Below, in pieces: positions 52,460 to 60,439 of a stretch of 64,000 bases of DNA. The notes under the pieces are model-generated. The model was not told the origin of the DNA. It worked only from the letters and a program-made list of their open reading frames with translations, and did not search any database. The stretch lies in assembly GCF_002564105.1 (NCBI RefSeq), contig NZ_PDBX01000002.1:248001-312000 (forward strand), given 5' to 3'. Both the position numbers and the translations under genes were made by a program. This stretch comes from Collimonas sp. PA-H2 (lineage in GTDB: Bacteria > Pseudomonadota > Gammaproteobacteria > Burkholderiales > Burkholderiaceae_D). Numbering within the stretch: the first letter of the stretch is position 1; each line of letters begins with the position of its first letter.

Positions 52460-53662
52460 CTAGAACTCAGTCGCATAGTAAAGCAAGGCAAGTATCGGCA
52501 ACGCGAAACCAACCCAGGATGTAAGATGCCAGCCACCTTGCGCGTAAGCCCAGCCACCGACTGCGGAGCCGATGGCGCCGCCGGCAAAGAAGGTCGTCAT
52601 GTACAGGCCGTTCAGGCGCGCGCGGAATTCCGCACCATGCATGAAGATTGCTCGCTGCCCGATCGTCATGTTGGCGGCGACGCCAAAGTCCAGCAAGATC
52701 GCGGCCGCCACCAGCAAGCCCAGGGACAGGGTCGTGCCTTGCTGGCCGACGTGCGTCATCAGGAAAGCGAGAGCCACCGCCAGCATCGCCAATCCGGTCG
52801 CCGGGCGGCTCCAGCCTCGGTCGGCGACCCTACCCGCAATCGGCGCAGCGACTGAGCCGGCCACGCCCGCCAGCGCAAACAGCGCGATGCCGCCCTGCGA
52901 CAGATGGAATGACGGCCCTGCCAGCAGCAGCGGCGTGGTGGTCCAGAACAGGCTGAAAGCAGCGAACAGGAAGGCGTGATACAGCGCCCGCCGGCGCAAC
53001 ACAGGGGTGCGCAGCAGCAGTTGCCACATCGAAGCCAGCAGCGCGCCATAGGCCAGCTTGGCTGGCGGCATCCGCCGCGGCAAGGTCCGTGACAGCAGCA
53101 GCGCCAGCAGCACCATCAGCCCGGCGGACAGGAAAAACACCATGTGCCAGGACGACATTTGCGTGATGAAACCGGATGCCGGCCGCGCCAGCATGATGCC
53201 CAGCATCAGGCCGCTCATGACATTGCCCACCATGCGCCCGCGCACCGCTTCCGGCGCCATGTGCGAGGCGTACGGCACCAACACCTGCACCGCCACCGAG
53301 CCAAGGCCGACGAACAAGGCGGCGACTAGGAACTGCGCCGGATGGGAAGCCAGTCCCGCTCCCAGCAAAGCCAGCGTGGCCAGCCCGATCAGGACCAGCA
53401 CCAGCCGGCGGTTTTCGAACAGATCGCCGAGCGGAGTAATCAGCAGCAGGCCGGCGCCATAGCCAAGCTGCGTCAAGGTCACGATCAAGCCCGCCGCTGA
53501 CGGCGGCAGTCCAAGCGCGGCGGCGATCAGGCCGGCCAGCGGCTGGGCATAGTAGATATTGGCCGCGATCAAGCCGCAGGCGGTTGCCAGCAGCAAGGTA
53601 ATCCACGGCGAAACCCCCACTTCTTCAGTCGCCGTATTGGCAGCAGTTGCAGTCAAATCCAT
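52460..53662 (-). CDS. MFS transporter (12-TM efflux type)
   Basis: A 400-aa MFS protein with about 12 membrane segments. It shows the loop 2-3 signature region as ITPLGDLFENRRLVLV and NIYYAQPLAGLIAAALG near residue 40. The family resembles the YgaY/arabinose-efflux-like permeases with broad substrates. It follows the TetR gene by 51 bp on the same strand, with a TetR-like operator in the gap, so drug or metabolite export under TetR control is likely. Confidence 0.85.
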   Translation of the reverse strand: MDLTATAANTATEEVGVSPWITLLLATACGLIAANIYYAQPLAGLIAAALGLPPSAAGLIVTLTQLGYGAGLLLITPLGDLFENRRLVLVLIGLATLALLGAGLASHPAQFLVAALFVGLGSVAVQVLVPYASHMAPEAVRGRMVGNVMSGLMLGIMLARPASGFITQMSSWHMVFFLSAGLMVLLALLLSRTLPRRMPPAKLAYGALLASMWQLLLRTPVLRRRALYHAFLFAAFSLFWTTTPLLLAGPSFHLSQGGIALFALAGVAGSVAAPIAGRVADRGWSRPATGLAMLAVALAFLMTHVGQQGTTLSLGLLVAAAILLDFGVAANMTIGQRAIFMHGAEFRARLNGLYMTTFFAGGAIGSAVGGWAYAQGGWHLTSWVGFALPILALLYYATEF

Positions 53663-53678
53663 TTACTTCCCCTTTAAA

Positions 53679-53698
53679 ATGGAAACGATCACTTCCTA
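53679..53698. promoter_or_regulatory. TetR operator 2, between tetR-type gene and MFS gene
   Basis: On the minus strand this reads TTAGGAAGTGATCGTTTCCA(T). It agrees with the palindrome at 54346-54373 (GGAAGCAATCGTTTCCA) at 15 of 17 core positions. It lies 17 bp before the MFS start codon. Confidence 0.65.
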
Positions 53699-53713
53699 AA
53701 TTGACAAAAAAAT

Positions 53714-54340
53714 TTACGACAGTATTTTCATTGCCGCATCGACCACCGCCAGCATTTCCTTGCGCGTCTTACCGGTCTTGCCCACCACGCGCAGTCCTTG
53801 CAACAGGCAAAGCAACAGGCGGCCGGTGGCGGCGCTATCGATATGCGGCGGAATCGAGCCGTCGCTCTTGCCTTGCCGGATCAGCTGGTTCAGCAGCGCT
53901 TCGCGCCCCTGCATCGCCTCGGCGGCGCGTGCGCCGATCTCTGCATCAAGCGCCGCCAGCTCAACTGCCGTACTGACGACCAGGCAGCCTTCCCTGCCCT
54001 TGCTGCCGTGCGACAGTTCGGCATAGAACACAAGCGCAGCCTGCACTTTGTCGCGCCCCGACTGTGCCGCTGCCAGCACTTGGCTCAGCTCGGCGCCGCG
54101 TTGCGAAGACTGGCGGCCCAGGACCGCCAGGAACACCCCGCGCTTGTCCTTGAACGCCTTGTAGATGCTGCCGACCGTCAGCTGCATGCCTTCCGCAAGG
54201 TCGTTGATCGACGTGCCGTGATAGCCGCGGCTGCAGAACACGGGGATAGCCTTATCCAGGATTTCATCCATGTCGAACTCGCGCGGGCGTCCGCGCGGAG
54301 TTGATAATTTTGCATGCGATGAAGTGGTTTCGGTTTTCAT
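53714..54340 (-). CDS. TetR/AcrR family repressor
   Basis: A 208-aa TetR-type repressor. The helix-turn-helix lies in about residues 20-65 (RPREFDMDEILDKAIPVFCS, then GTSINDLAEGMQLTVGSIYK), and the helical ligand domain follows. The N-terminus and DNA-binding helix resemble the YxaF/LmrA-type branch with an extended C-terminal fragment. It is upstream of the MFS gene on the same strand and starts 5 bp from a strong palindrome, so autorepression plus control of the transporter is likely. Confidence 0.9.
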   Translation of the reverse strand: MKTETTSSHAKLSTPRGRPREFDMDEILDKAIPVFCSRGYHGTSINDLAEGMQLTVGSIYKAFKDKRGVFLAVLGRQSSQRGAELSQVLAAAQSGRDKVQAALVFYAELSHGSKGREGCLVVSTAVELAALDAEIGARAAEAMQGREALLNQLIRQGKSDGSIPPHIDSAATGRLLLCLLQGLRVVGKTGKTRKEMLAVVDAAMKILS

Positions 54341-54345
54341 TGATG

Positions 54346-54373
54346 GATTATGGAAGCAATCGTTTCCATAATC
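54346..54373. promoter_or_regulatory. TetR operator 1, directly before the repressor start
   Basis: GATTATGGAA at 54346-54355 and TTCCATAATC at 54364-54373 are exact 10-bp complements around GCAATCGT. It lies 5 bp upstream of the repressor ATG and shares its core with operator 2. Confidence 0.8.
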
Positions 54374-54400
54374 AAGTTTTTTTACGAACGGCGATGCCGT

Positions 54401-54895
54401 TCAGTGCGCCGCCACCTTCTCGTCCGGCGCCAAAGAGCGGTGACCGTAGCTGACGATCCGCGTCACCAGCCATTTGCCGTCCTTGTGCTCCCAAACCATC
54501 AGGAACCTGGCGATGCTTTCGCATTTGCCGGTATCGATCTGGCAGAAGCGATGCTCGCCTTCCTCGATCGCGCCATAATCCTTGATCGGATAGACCTTCA
54601 GAGTTTCCGGTAGCAGCTCGCGGCGCACTTTGCCGCAGATGTATTTACGCGTGTTTGCCACTACCGCATCGCGGTCCCAGGTCACTCCGCCCTGGTCATG
54701 ATAAAACTCCACCTTGGGTATGAAATAGGCGCTGAAGGCGTCCATGTCGCAGCGATTGTAGGCATCAAACACCTGCGCATCCAGTGCCGCAACCGTCTGC
54801 GTCAGCGCCTCGCTGTCAGCGGCGACAGCCTGTGACGAAAGCAGCGCCAGCAGCGGCATGCCGATCGCATGGCGCAAGAAAAATATATAAGCCAT
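54401..54895 (-). CDS. exported SnoaL/NTF2-like protein
   Basis: A 164-aa protein with a signal peptide (residues about 1-25) and a DUF4440/SnoaL-type fold: LDAQVFDAYNRCDMDAFSAY, FYHDQGGVTWDRDAVVANTR and FLMVWEHKDGKWLVTRIVSY. Many such small exported cone-fold proteins have no known ligand. AGGAGC upstream of the ATG supports the start. It sits upstream of the TetR repressor on the same strand, separated by the operator, so it may not be controlled by it. Confidence 0.82.
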   Translation of the reverse strand: MAYIFFLRHAIGMPLLALLSSQAVAADSEALTQTVAALDAQVFDAYNRCDMDAFSAYFIPKVEFYHDQGGVTWDRDAVVANTRKYICGKVRRELLPETLKVYPIKDYGAIEEGEHRFCQIDTGKCESIARFLMVWEHKDGKWLVTRIVSYGHRSLAPDEKVAAH

Positions 54896-54963
54896 CCGGA
54901 AAGCTCCTTGACGATTGGCGATAATGAATTCCTGGGATACCGAAGTTTCTGCCGCGGCAGCGT

Positions 54964-56055
54964 TTATTGTATCTGTCCGCGCAGGTAGCGCAGGAAAGCC
55001 GGGCTGCTGGCTAGGCGTTCCAGCACCGGTAGCACGATCTTGTAGCCGTTGTCGCTATTAGTCAGGATGACCGCACCGTCGCGGCTGCTCCGGTTCAGAT
55101 AGGCGAACGTGAAGACACCCTCGTCCTTCCCGGTATGCATCAGCAGCGTCTCATCCTTGAAAGCCAGTATCTGCCAGCCCAGTCCAAAGCCGGCATTGGG
55201 CGGGCAGCTCTCGGCCAGCTTACCCTGACACATTTCATCCATCAAGCTGACCTGGATCTTGCCTCGCTCGCTCGCGATGGCCGGGCTCAGGCCCTGATCG
55301 GCCAGCACGCCGGCCATGAACAAGCCGTAATCATAGGCGGTGGTGTACAGCAGGTCGGCCGCATTGAAACGGCTGGCAAGCTGCGGTTGCAAGGCCTTGC
55401 CGGCGGCATTGGCGGGGACCGCGATGCGGCCCTTGAACCAGTCCCGGCCGCTATAGGCGGTCTCGGTCATGGCCATCGGCTTGAACAGATAAGCCTGCGC
55501 CAGGCTTTCGAAATCCTGGCCGGTCTTGTTTTCGGCAAAGTGCGCGAGATATTGATAGCCTTCGCCGGAATAACCCCATTTGAGGCCGGGTTCGCGCAGG
55601 ATCTTCAACCCCTCCTTGCTGTCGCGCCAGTTGGGGAAACCGGTCCGATGGCTGAGCGCCAGGCGCGGCGTCAGCAAGGCGTGGCGCGGGTCGGCGGCGA
55701 TGTCCGGATCCAGCCAGTAGCGGTCCATCGGCTCATCCAGCGAAATTTCGCCTTTCGAGGCCAGCCGCAAAATGATTTCAGCAGTCAGCGGCTTGGTCAG
55801 CGAGGCTGCGTTGTAAAGCGTGGCAGGCGTGGCAGGCACGCCGTCGCCCTGCTCGCCATAGGCGGCTATCAGCACCACCACGCCGCCTCTGATCTGAGCG
55901 ATAGAGACGCTGGGAATCGCATGCTGTTTCAGCAGTTGCGGGATGTCCTGGTCGAGCTGCGCCTGCTGCTCGGCCTCTCCCGCCGGCAACGCCGGCGCTG
56001 CCAGCGCCAGGCTCGCGGTCAGGTTTGATAGAAGCATTAATGCCAAACGACGCAT
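54964..56055 (-). CDS. serine hydrolase (beta-lactamase family, class C-like)
   Basis: A 363-aa exported protein with signal peptide MRRLALMLLSNLTASLALAA. Active-site motifs: AASLTKPLTAE (Ser-X-X-Lys, near residue 83), YSGEGYQYL (Tyr-Ser-Gly) and MHTGKDEG (His-Thr-Gly in place of Lys-Thr-Gly). These mark beta-lactamase-related esterases, peptidases and D-Ala-D-Ala carboxypeptidases. Start at 56055, with GGGGAC upstream; 56157 would add 34 residues before the signal peptide. Confidence 0.87.
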   Translation of the reverse strand: MRRLALMLLSNLTASLALAAPALPAGEAEQQAQLDQDIPQLLKQHAIPSVSIAQIRGGVVVLIAAYGEQGDGVPATPATLYNAASLTKPLTAEIILRLASKGEISLDEPMDRYWLDPDIAADPRHALLTPRLALSHRTGFPNWRDSKEGLKILREPGLKWGYSGEGYQYLAHFAENKTGQDFESLAQAYLFKPMAMTETAYSGRDWFKGRIAVPANAAGKALQPQLASRFNAADLLYTTAYDYGLFMAGVLADQGLSPAIASERGKIQVSLMDEMCQGKLAESCPPNAGFGLGWQILAFKDETLLMHTGKDEGVFTFAYLNRSSRDGAVILTNSDNGYKIVLPVLERLASSPAFLRYLRGQIQ

Positions 56056-56287
56056 GGTGTCCCCTTGCCTTTGCTTTGCCAGCCTACGCCATTTTGCCCG
56101 AGCCTGCGATTCTCTTTGCGCAGGACGCTGCCGAGCACTGGATTGCCAAAAAATCAAGATAGTGTACTTGCGAGTTCCACCTTGTGTCCATCGCCCGGCT
56201 GCGAGCGCATGCAGTCGCTCCGCCGTCAGCGGCAGGCGGCGGGGTTTCCCGGTAAAATTGCTGCAAATCCAACATCGGAGGACAGCA

Positions 56288-56893
56288 ATGCTGACCGATA
56301 TCGCGCAACTGGAGCAAATTTACGGCAAGCCTCACGAGCGTTCATTGTGGAAGGAAATCGACCATCTGAACCAGGATTACCAGGCTTTCGTCAACGCTTC
56401 GCCATTCGTGGTGTTTGCCTCTTCCGGACCGGAAGGCATGGATTGCTCGCCCAAGGGAGACCTGCCCGGCTTCGTCCAGATCCTGGACGAACGCACATTG
56501 GCGATCCCTGACCGTCCGGGCAACAACCGCATCGACACCTTGCGCAATATCCTCAGCGATGCCCGGATCGGACTGCTGTTTATCGTACCGGGCATCGGCG
56601 AAACCTTGCGCGTCAATGGCCGCGCCGAAATCTCTGCGGAACCGGCCATGCTGGAAAAATTCGCCATCGACGGCAAGCTGCCGCGCACGGTGATCATCGT
56701 CAAGATAGAGGCGGTCTACTTCCATTGCTCAAAGGCGCTGGTGCGCTCGAAGCTGTGGGATCCCGGACAGCAAGTTGAAGCCGCCAGCTTCCCTAGCCCT
56801 GGCGCCATGCTCAAGCGCCTCAGCAGCGGCGGTTTTGACGCCGACGCCTATGACCGCGAGTTGCCGGCGCGGGTGCAGGCCAGCCTCTACTAG
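56288..56893 (+). CDS. pyridoxamine 5'-phosphate oxidase-fold flavoprotein
   Basis: A 201-aa PNPOx-like protein. The segments FVVFASSGPEGMDCSPKGDL, FVQILDERTLAIPDRPGNNR and IGLLFIVPGIGETLRVNGRA are characteristic of the MSMEG_1061-type family; these split-barrel proteins bind FMN or F420. No activity is assigned. GGAGGA 6 nt before the ATG at 56288 fixes the start inside a longer open frame. The S41 protease gene follows 17 bp later. Confidence 0.87.
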   Translation: MLTDIAQLEQIYGKPHERSLWKEIDHLNQDYQAFVNASPFVVFASSGPEGMDCSPKGDLPGFVQILDERTLAIPDRPGNNRIDTLRNILSDARIGLLFIVPGIGETLRVNGRAEISAEPAMLEKFAIDGKLPRTVIIVKIEAVYFHCSKALVRSKLWDPGQQVEAASFPSPGAMLKRLSSGGFDADAYDRELPARVQASLY

Positions 56894-56910
56894 CAAGGAA
56901 TACGCATCTG

Positions 56911-58428
56911 ATGACAGTATTTTCTGGATGGGCCACAAGCCGCAAAATTAGCGACGGCGGCATGTCAGGCCGGCATTGGCCCATCCTCGCCGCTCAGCTC
57001 ATCGCACTGGCATTTTCCGCGCCGGCCCATGCCGCCGAACCGTCGCCTTGCCCTCCCGACTGGGAATCCCAGATCTGCGAACTGAAATCGGTAGTGGAAA
57101 TACTCAAGAAAGATCACCTGACAGAGATCGACGTCCCCGCCTTTCTCGACGAAACAATACGCCTGGGCGTCAAAACCCTGCCCTACGCCAAATTCATGAA
57201 TGCCGAGGAACAGCAGGAGCAAGCGAAGAAGGACGAGCGCACCCGCAATGGCACGCCCGGTATCGGCATCATCTTCGAAACCCTGGCGGACGGCCTGCAT
57301 ATCATCGACGTAGTACCGGACGCTCCCGCGGCCCAGGCCGGCGTGCGCACCGGCGACATCGTGGTAGCGATGGACGGCAACAGCATGGCCGGCATCAGCA
57401 CTACCGACATCGCCAAATACGCCGGCGGCGACGTCGGCACGCCGCTCAAGCTGACGCTGCTGCGCGGCGCAAAGCAGCAGCGGCTTGAATTCACGCTGCT
57501 GCGCGCCATCATCAAGCAACGGCCGGCAAGCGCCAAACGGTTGCCGGGCGATGTGCTGTACACGCGCATGAGCAGTTTTCCGGAACCTGCCATCGGCGAC
57601 TACATCGATACAGTGCAGGCGGCACGGAAAAATGGCGCGCCGGTCAAGGCCGTGATCCTCGATCTGCGGCTCAACGGCGGCGGCGCCTTGAACGCTTCCA
57701 TCGGCATCATCGGCCTCTTCACCGGCCGCAACAAGACCGCCATGGTCACGCTGCAACGCGACGACAAGATCCAGCACCGCATCAGCACCAACTGGCCGGA
57801 CTACGACCTGCCGGTGCTGAAAGGCCAGGATCCGTTGGCGCCGCTGGAGGCAGACGATTGGTGGCGCAGCGTGCCGCTGATCGTGCTGGTCGACGGCCAG
57901 AGCGCCTCAGCCGCCGAAGCCACGGCGGCAGCCCTGAAGGACCTCGGCCGCGCCAAGTTGCTGGGCACGCCGACCTACGGCAAAGGCATGGCGCAAACCG
58001 GCATCGGCACGCGCGACGGCACCTACCTGAACTGGAGCAACGCCCGCAACCTGCGGCCGAACGGCTGCCCGATGGAAGGCTACGGCGTGGTGCCCGACTG
58101 GATCGTCGGACCGCGCAAGGATGCCGACATGGAGGGCGTTCTGCTCATTTACCGCGAAGTCGACATTCCGCGCGCGCCCTATGCCAACAAGCCCAATCCC
58201 GATCCCTTCGCCGATGTGCGCAAAGAACGCCAGCGCCAGCGCGACCAGCGCGCAAAAGCCAAGCCGGACCCGAACAAAAGCGCGTTGCCGCAAAAGGAAT
58301 TCGGCGGCGCCAAGGATTGGCAGCTGCAGCAGGCTCTCAATGCGCTGGCCGGCAAGCCTGTGCAAGTGGTGAGCGTCAACCCGCGCTTCATGCCGGCGCA
58401 ACCGGCATGCATTGCACTGGAAAAATAG
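56911..58428 (+). CDS. S41 family C-terminal processing-type protease with PDZ domain
   Basis: A 505-aa exported protease. Signal segment about residues 18-43 (LAAQLIALAFSAPAHAAE; an alternative start at 56962 would place it at the N-terminus). A PDZ domain spans about 115-190 (GTPGIGIIFETLADG, AAQAGVRTGDIVVAMDG), and the S41 core has VDGQSASAAEATAAALKD (catalytic Ser) and TYGKGMAQ (catalytic Lys). A Lys/Arg-rich tail follows. It resembles tail-specific proteases but lacks the Prc N-terminal domain. Follows the PNPOx gene closely. Confidence 0.87.
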   Translation: MTVFSGWATSRKISDGGMSGRHWPILAAQLIALAFSAPAHAAEPSPCPPDWESQICELKSVVEILKKDHLTEIDVPAFLDETIRLGVKTLPYAKFMNAEEQQEQAKKDERTRNGTPGIGIIFETLADGLHIIDVVPDAPAAQAGVRTGDIVVAMDGNSMAGISTTDIAKYAGGDVGTPLKLTLLRGAKQQRLEFTLLRAIIKQRPASAKRLPGDVLYTRMSSFPEPAIGDYIDTVQAARKNGAPVKAVILDLRLNGGGALNASIGIIGLFTGRNKTAMVTLQRDDKIQHRISTNWPDYDLPVLKGQDPLAPLEADDWWRSVPLIVLVDGQSASAAEATAAALKDLGRAKLLGTPTYGKGMAQTGIGTRDGTYLNWSNARNLRPNGCPMEGYGVVPDWIVGPRKDADMEGVLLIYREVDIPRAPYANKPNPDPFADVRKERQRQRDQRAKAKPDPNKSALPQKEFGGAKDWQLQQALNALAGKPVQVVSVNPRFMPAQPACIALEK

Positions 58429-58507
58429 GACGCTGGCGACAAGGATGACTCGGCCATTGACAACCGGCTTCAGGAAAATCCGGCATCGCCGCGTCCTGGC
58501 CGCCTCA

Positions 58508-59153
58508 TCAAATCAGCTTGCCTTGCGCTTTTAATGCTAGATACAGCCGCTCAAGACCGATGCCGAAACCGGCCCCTTCGCGATAGGCGCCGCCGCCGAC
58601 AAGCTGCTTTTGAGCACCCAGTTCAGGACAGCGTATTTCAAATCCCTCGCCCCGCAGGTAGTACGTCAATCCGCGTTTTGCAGCTATGTCGATTTCGTAC
58701 TCCAGTCCTAGCGAACTCAAGAAGCCAGTACACAGATCGCGGGCTGCTTCAAGGCCACGCTCAGGACGTCCGGTCAGTATCTCGAAACCCAGCTGTGTGA
58801 ATTCACGATAACGGCCGGCTTGCGGACGCTCGTATCTATAGCATCTGGCGATATAGAAATAGCTTGCCTCTTTCTTTGTACCCAACAACTCCACAGCTCG
58901 CTCCTGGAAAAGTGCGGTAGCTTCAGGAATCAGGCAGCAAGGCCGGCCCTTCTTGTCGTCAAACGCCCACATCTGCTCGAGCACTTCGCTTCCCCCGGCT
59001 TTGTCCGTGAACGTATCCTGTCCCCATAACGCGGGAACGATGGTTTCCTGGGCGTTAGCTTCAATGAAGGAAGCCCCGGAAGCGGGCCTCGATGGCGCGC
59101 AGGCTGGCAGCTTCTTGGCCGACAATAAATCTGGTTCCGCGAATCATGGTCAT
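58508..59153 (-). CDS. minimal histidyl-tRNA synthetase-like protein, apparent +1 frameshift
   Basis: A class II aaRS catalytic core. Motif 2 is YIARCYRYERPQAGRYREFT, the HisRS signature 1 appears as RGLTYYLRGEG (HisRS: RGLDYYTG) and motif 3 as GAGFGIGLERLYL. The N-terminal frame from ATG 59153 (AAGG upstream) reads MTMIRGTRFIVGQEAASLRA then IEARFRGFLH, a HisRS-like start, and hits a stop near 59062; the rest of the protein is in the +1 frame from IEANAQETIVP on. Joined, the product is 214 aa. Missing: the HisRS insertion domain and the anticodon-binding domain. A TTG at 59125 would start in the second frame but without the HisRS-like N-terminus. It may be a free-standing amino-acid ligase or HisZ-like regulator, a decaying pseudogene, or carry a sequencing error. 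Confidence 0.6.
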
Positions 59154-59186
59154 GATGGTTTCCTTGGTTGAATTTGAACAGGCAAT

Positions 59187-59210
59187 AAAAAAGGCGCCAT
59201 CGGCGCCTTT
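59187..59210 (-). terminator. terminator within the leader of the HisRS-like gene
   Basis: On the minus strand AAAGGCGCC-GAT-GGCGCCTTTTTT: a 9-bp stem, 3-nt loop and a run of six T. It lies 34 nt before the HisRS-like ATG at 59153, so it would stop transcription before the gene unless overridden. Confidence 0.88.
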
Positions 59211-59334
59211 GATCTGGTTTTCCCACTCTTAGCATCTTGCCTGCGAAGAGTGGCTTATGGACATGACAGATTCCGGCGCAAAAATTGGCCATTGATGGTG
59301 CTTAGCGAGCTGGGTGTTCATGTTTTCCATGCAT
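59187..59334 (-). promoter_or_regulatory. attenuator-like leader of the HisRS-like gene
   Basis: On the minus strand, upstream of 59153: a -35-like TTGACA (59366-59361), then two short leader frames. One reads MHGKHEHPAR (59334-59302, three His in ten codons); another starts at 59330 and runs 33 codons (with AKHHQW and ISHSSQARC) ending inside the first hairpin. Hairpin 1 has 8-bp arms CCACTCTT / AAGAGTGG (59253-59246 with 59230-59223). A terminator (59210-59187) follows. Leader peptide with the relevant codons, hairpin and terminator before a HisRS-like gene is the layout of transcription attenuation. Which leader frame is translated, and an antiterminator fold, are not shown. Confidence 0.5.
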
Positions 59335-59460
59335 CGATGGTGTCACAATATTTCGTTCACTGTCAACTGCGGCCGAATCGCCAAGCGCATGCGCTTGATT
59401 CGCCTTTCGCCGATATCGGGGATAATAGGCGACCTCATCCGCGCTTGAAGGAAACAGAAA

Positions 59461-60138
59461 ATGTCTGGCAATGATTCATCGGTAGCCAAGGGCCGTTACA
59501 GTGCGTTCCTGTTCGACATGGACGGCACCATCCTCAACTCCATCGCTGCGGCAGAGCGCATCTGGGGCGCGTGGGCGGCTCGTCACGGTCTCGATGTCGC
59601 GTCTTTTCTGCCGACCATACATGGCGCGCGAGCAGTTGACACGGTCGCCCGCCTGGCATTGCCCGGCGTCGATCCGGAACTGGAGGCGATTGGCATCACA
59701 CAGGCCGAAATTGCCGATGTAGAAGGGATTGTCGAAGTGCCCGGCGCCGCAAGCTTTCTGAGATCGCTGCCGGCGGCCAAGTGGGCCGTGGTGACGTCAG
59801 CCCCAAGGGATCTGGCGGCGCGGCGCATGAAAGCGGCGGGCATTCCGGTTCCGGCCATCCTGGTGACGGCCGAGGATGTCGCGGCCGGCAAACCGAATCC
59901 TGATTGCTACTTGCTGGCTGCCAGCAAACTGGGCGTCGATGCCGGCGACTGCCTGATATTCGAAGATGCCCCTGTCGGCATTGCTGCCGGCGAGGCGGCA
60001 GGCGCTGCGGTGATGGTCGTTACGGCGACGCATCTCCATCCGCTGGATACTCCTCACTCGTCGATCAAAGGCTACCAAACGATGTTCGCCAAAACGGACG
60101 CAGATGGCTTCATGCTGCTTGAAGAAAGAGGCGCTTGA
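59461..60138 (+). CDS. HAD family hydrolase (sugar-phosphatase-like)
   Basis: A 225-aa HAD-IA phosphatase. Motif I AFLFDMDGTILNSIAA (nucleophile Asp near residue 20), motif II WAVVTSAPRDLA (Thr/Ser near 115), motif III Lys in AAGKPNPDCYLLAA (near 145) and motif IV FEDAPVGIAAGEAAG (near 165). A helical cap domain lies between motifs I and II. The nearest relatives are sugar phosphatases such as YfbT. GAAGGA precedes the ATG. Divergent from the HisRS-like gene. Confidence 0.88.
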   Translation: MSGNDSSVAKGRYSAFLFDMDGTILNSIAAAERIWGAWAARHGLDVASFLPTIHGARAVDTVARLALPGVDPELEAIGITQAEIADVEGIVEVPGAASFLRSLPAAKWAVVTSAPRDLAARRMKAAGIPVPAILVTAEDVAAGKPNPDCYLLAASKLGVDAGDCLIFEDAPVGIAAGEAAGAAVMVVTATHLHPLDTPHSSIKGYQTMFAKTDADGFMLLEERGA

Positions 60139-60168
60139 TCAAGGGTCAGGGGCTGCCAGATCCGGGCA

Positions 60169-60405
60169 TCAGATCGGATTTTGATCAATCCAGTCACCGG
60201 CAAAATCCAGGGCGTAAGCGAGCGCCTCGTCCTCGGTTTCGAATTCATTGCTAGGCGCCGTGCGGGTGTAACGGATTTCACCCGCGCCGTCTTTTCCTGA
60301 TTGGATGGTAAAACATGCCGCGTACTTTCCACTGTCTTGTTTTTCCGGCCGCGGGAACACGGCATGTCCCTTATACGGAAAACCCTTTGTTTGAACCATA
60401 GTCAT
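60169..60405 (-). CDS. small conserved hypothetical protein
   Basis: A 78-aa cytoplasmic protein without membrane segment or signal peptide. It contains FPYKGHAVFPRPEKQDSGKY, CFTIQSGKDG, and a C-terminal EDEALAYALDFAGDWIDQNP. The alternation of short strands and a final helix suggests one small alpha/beta fold as in DUFs of similar size found in Burkholderiales. Function unknown. Confidence 0.6.
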   Translation of the reverse strand: MTMVQTKGFPYKGHAVFPRPEKQDSGKYAACFTIQSGKDGAGEIRYTRTAPSNEFETEDEALAYALDFAGDWIDQNPI

Positions 60406-60439
60406 TTCTTCTGTAAGGATACGTTGCGCCCAGCATATC

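Noticed and set aside
59187..59334. T-box riboswitch before the HisRS-like gene
   Set aside because: No T-box sequence or specifier-loop layout seen, and T-boxes are mostly of Gram-positives; a peptide-leader attenuator fits better.
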